Shown here piece after piece: positions 28,680-29,095 of a stretch of 29,095 bases of DNA. Origin of the DNA: VGCC01 sp044375955 (GTDB taxonomy: Bacteria > Actinomycetota > Actinomycetes > S36-B12); the NCBI GenBank assembly GCA_044375955.1, contig JBILLS010000024.1, forward strand, positions 1 through 29,095, given 5' to 3'. The position numbers were made by a program, and so were the translations under genes. A model generated the notes under the pieces. It saw only the letters and a list, made by a program, of their open reading frames with translations. It ran no database searches and was not told where the DNA came from. Numbering within the stretch: the stretch's first letter is position 1; every line of letters begins with the position of its first letter.

Positions 28680-29095
28680 ATGAACGGTCGCGGGCTGAGT
28701 TCACGCGCAGGTCGCATCATCGCGGCGATGCTGCTCGCGATGGGAATGAGCGCCGCCGCCCTTCCCCTGGTACTCATCCCTGGGGCACAGGCGATCGTCA
28801 TGGCAGAGGACGCACCCGAAGACCCGGCACCCGCGGAGGAGGCACCTGCGCCGGCACCTGCCGAGGAGGCTCCCGCGCCGCCTCCCGCGAACGAGCCCGA
28901 GCCCACCGACGACCCGCCCACCGACGATCCGCCGACCGAGGACCCTGGTGCTGACCCGGCCGGGGACTCCGAATCGTCGGCTCCGGTGGAGGATTCGTCG
29001 ACCGATCCTGACGCCGATCCTGACGCCGACCCCACCGCGATCGACGAGGACATGCTCGACGAGGACATGCTCGACGAGGACATGCTCGACGAGGA
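28680..29095 (+). CDS. Secreted acidic Pro/Ala/Asp/Glu-rich repeat protein, partial
   Basis: 138 codons are visible before the window ends. After a signal peptide (hydrophobic MLLAMGMSAAALPLVLIP, cleavage probably after AQA), the chain is disordered-looking. Repeats include EEAPAPAPAEEAPAPPP, TDDPP twice and TEDP, DPDADPDADP, and then DEDML units. There are almost no positive charges after residue 12. Such tails often space a later domain from the cell surface, but what follows is not visible. ATG 28680 has GGAGG three bases upstream. No family is recognised. Confidence 0.75.
   Translation, partial: MNGRGLSSRAGRIIAAMLLAMGMSAAALPLVLIPGAQAIVMAEDAPEDPAPAEEAPAPAPAEEAPAPPPANEPEPTDDPPTDDPPTEDPGADPAGDSESSAPVEDSSTDPDADPDADPTAIDEDMLDEDMLDEDMLDE
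29043..29095 (+). repeat. 15-base tandem repeat encoding DEDML
   Basis: The unit GACGAGGACATGCTC occurs three times without any change (29043-29057, 29058-29072, 29073-29087) and continues for eight bases to the window end. Perfect identity means recent expansion or strong homogenisation. The total copy number is unknown. Confidence 0.9.

Noticed and set aside
28640..29083. In-frame N-terminal extension of the SET gene, Ser/Gly-rich
   Set aside because: It is the antisense image of the acidic repeat protein; the repeat direction with signal peptide and ribosome-binding site is the coding one.
1..29095. CRISPR array, insertion sequence or integrase
   Set aside because: No spaced direct repeats, transposase or recombinase motifs, or terminal inverted repeats were seen; the only tandem array is the coding DEDML repeat.

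Overview
The window looks like a chromosomal segment of a high-GC actinobacterium. The evidence is GC-rich coding sequence, oligoribonuclease placed next to tRNA-His, an actinobacterial-style arsenate reductase with a CGDAC motif, and many genes that appear leaderless. At eight or more genes a TANNNT hexamer ends about six bases before the start codon with no ribosome-binding site between. No insertion sequence, integrase, CRISPR array or rRNA was found. Genes are densely packed and the largest gene-free gap is about 170 bases.

Left part (1-6232): a telescoped minus-strand operon runs cupredoxin, oxidase subunit II, subunit I, subunit III and a CopD-type protein cut by the window edge. Every junction is a 4-base ATGA or GTGA overlap. 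Divergent from it are a CtaG-type assembly factor and a TlpA/ResA-type lipoprotein thioredoxin. Together they form a haem-copper oxidase locus with copper delivery and thiol-redox maturation. The oxidase is unusual: subunit I lacks the usual K-channel lysine, and the cupredoxin has a CuA-like CxxxC without the following His.

Middle part (6237-17753): mostly single housekeeping or accessory genes. These are small membrane and secreted proteins, a ThDP enzyme of the acetolactate synthase family, an aquaporin, an ABM-domain protein, a SpoU RNA methyltransferase overlapping tail-to-tail with a DHA2 exporter, an HSL-type esterase, a universal stress protein/CBS operon behind a DosR-like palindrome, orn and tRNA-His.

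Accessory stretch (17774-22030): a Phd-type antitoxin whose PIN toxin survives only as a C-terminal stub, a rhodanese, an arsenic locus (aquaporin-type channel diverging from an ArsR-phosphatase fusion and arsC), an HTH-MNT nucleotidyltransferase/HEPN pair with its own palindromic operator, and behind it what looks like the C-terminal end of another arsC. The HTH-MNT/HEPN pair therefore seems to sit between arsenic genes.

Right part (22020-29095): a HAD dehalogenase with a small membrane protein, pirin, a DUF5522-like Cys protein coupled to a secreted SGNH hydrolase, two coupled Gfo/Idh/MocA oxidoreductases, a degenerate tRNA-Lys, a SET-domain protein, and divergently a secreted acidic protein that runs off the window inside a 15-base tandem repeat encoding DEDML units.

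Functions come from motif reading only; no database search was possible.
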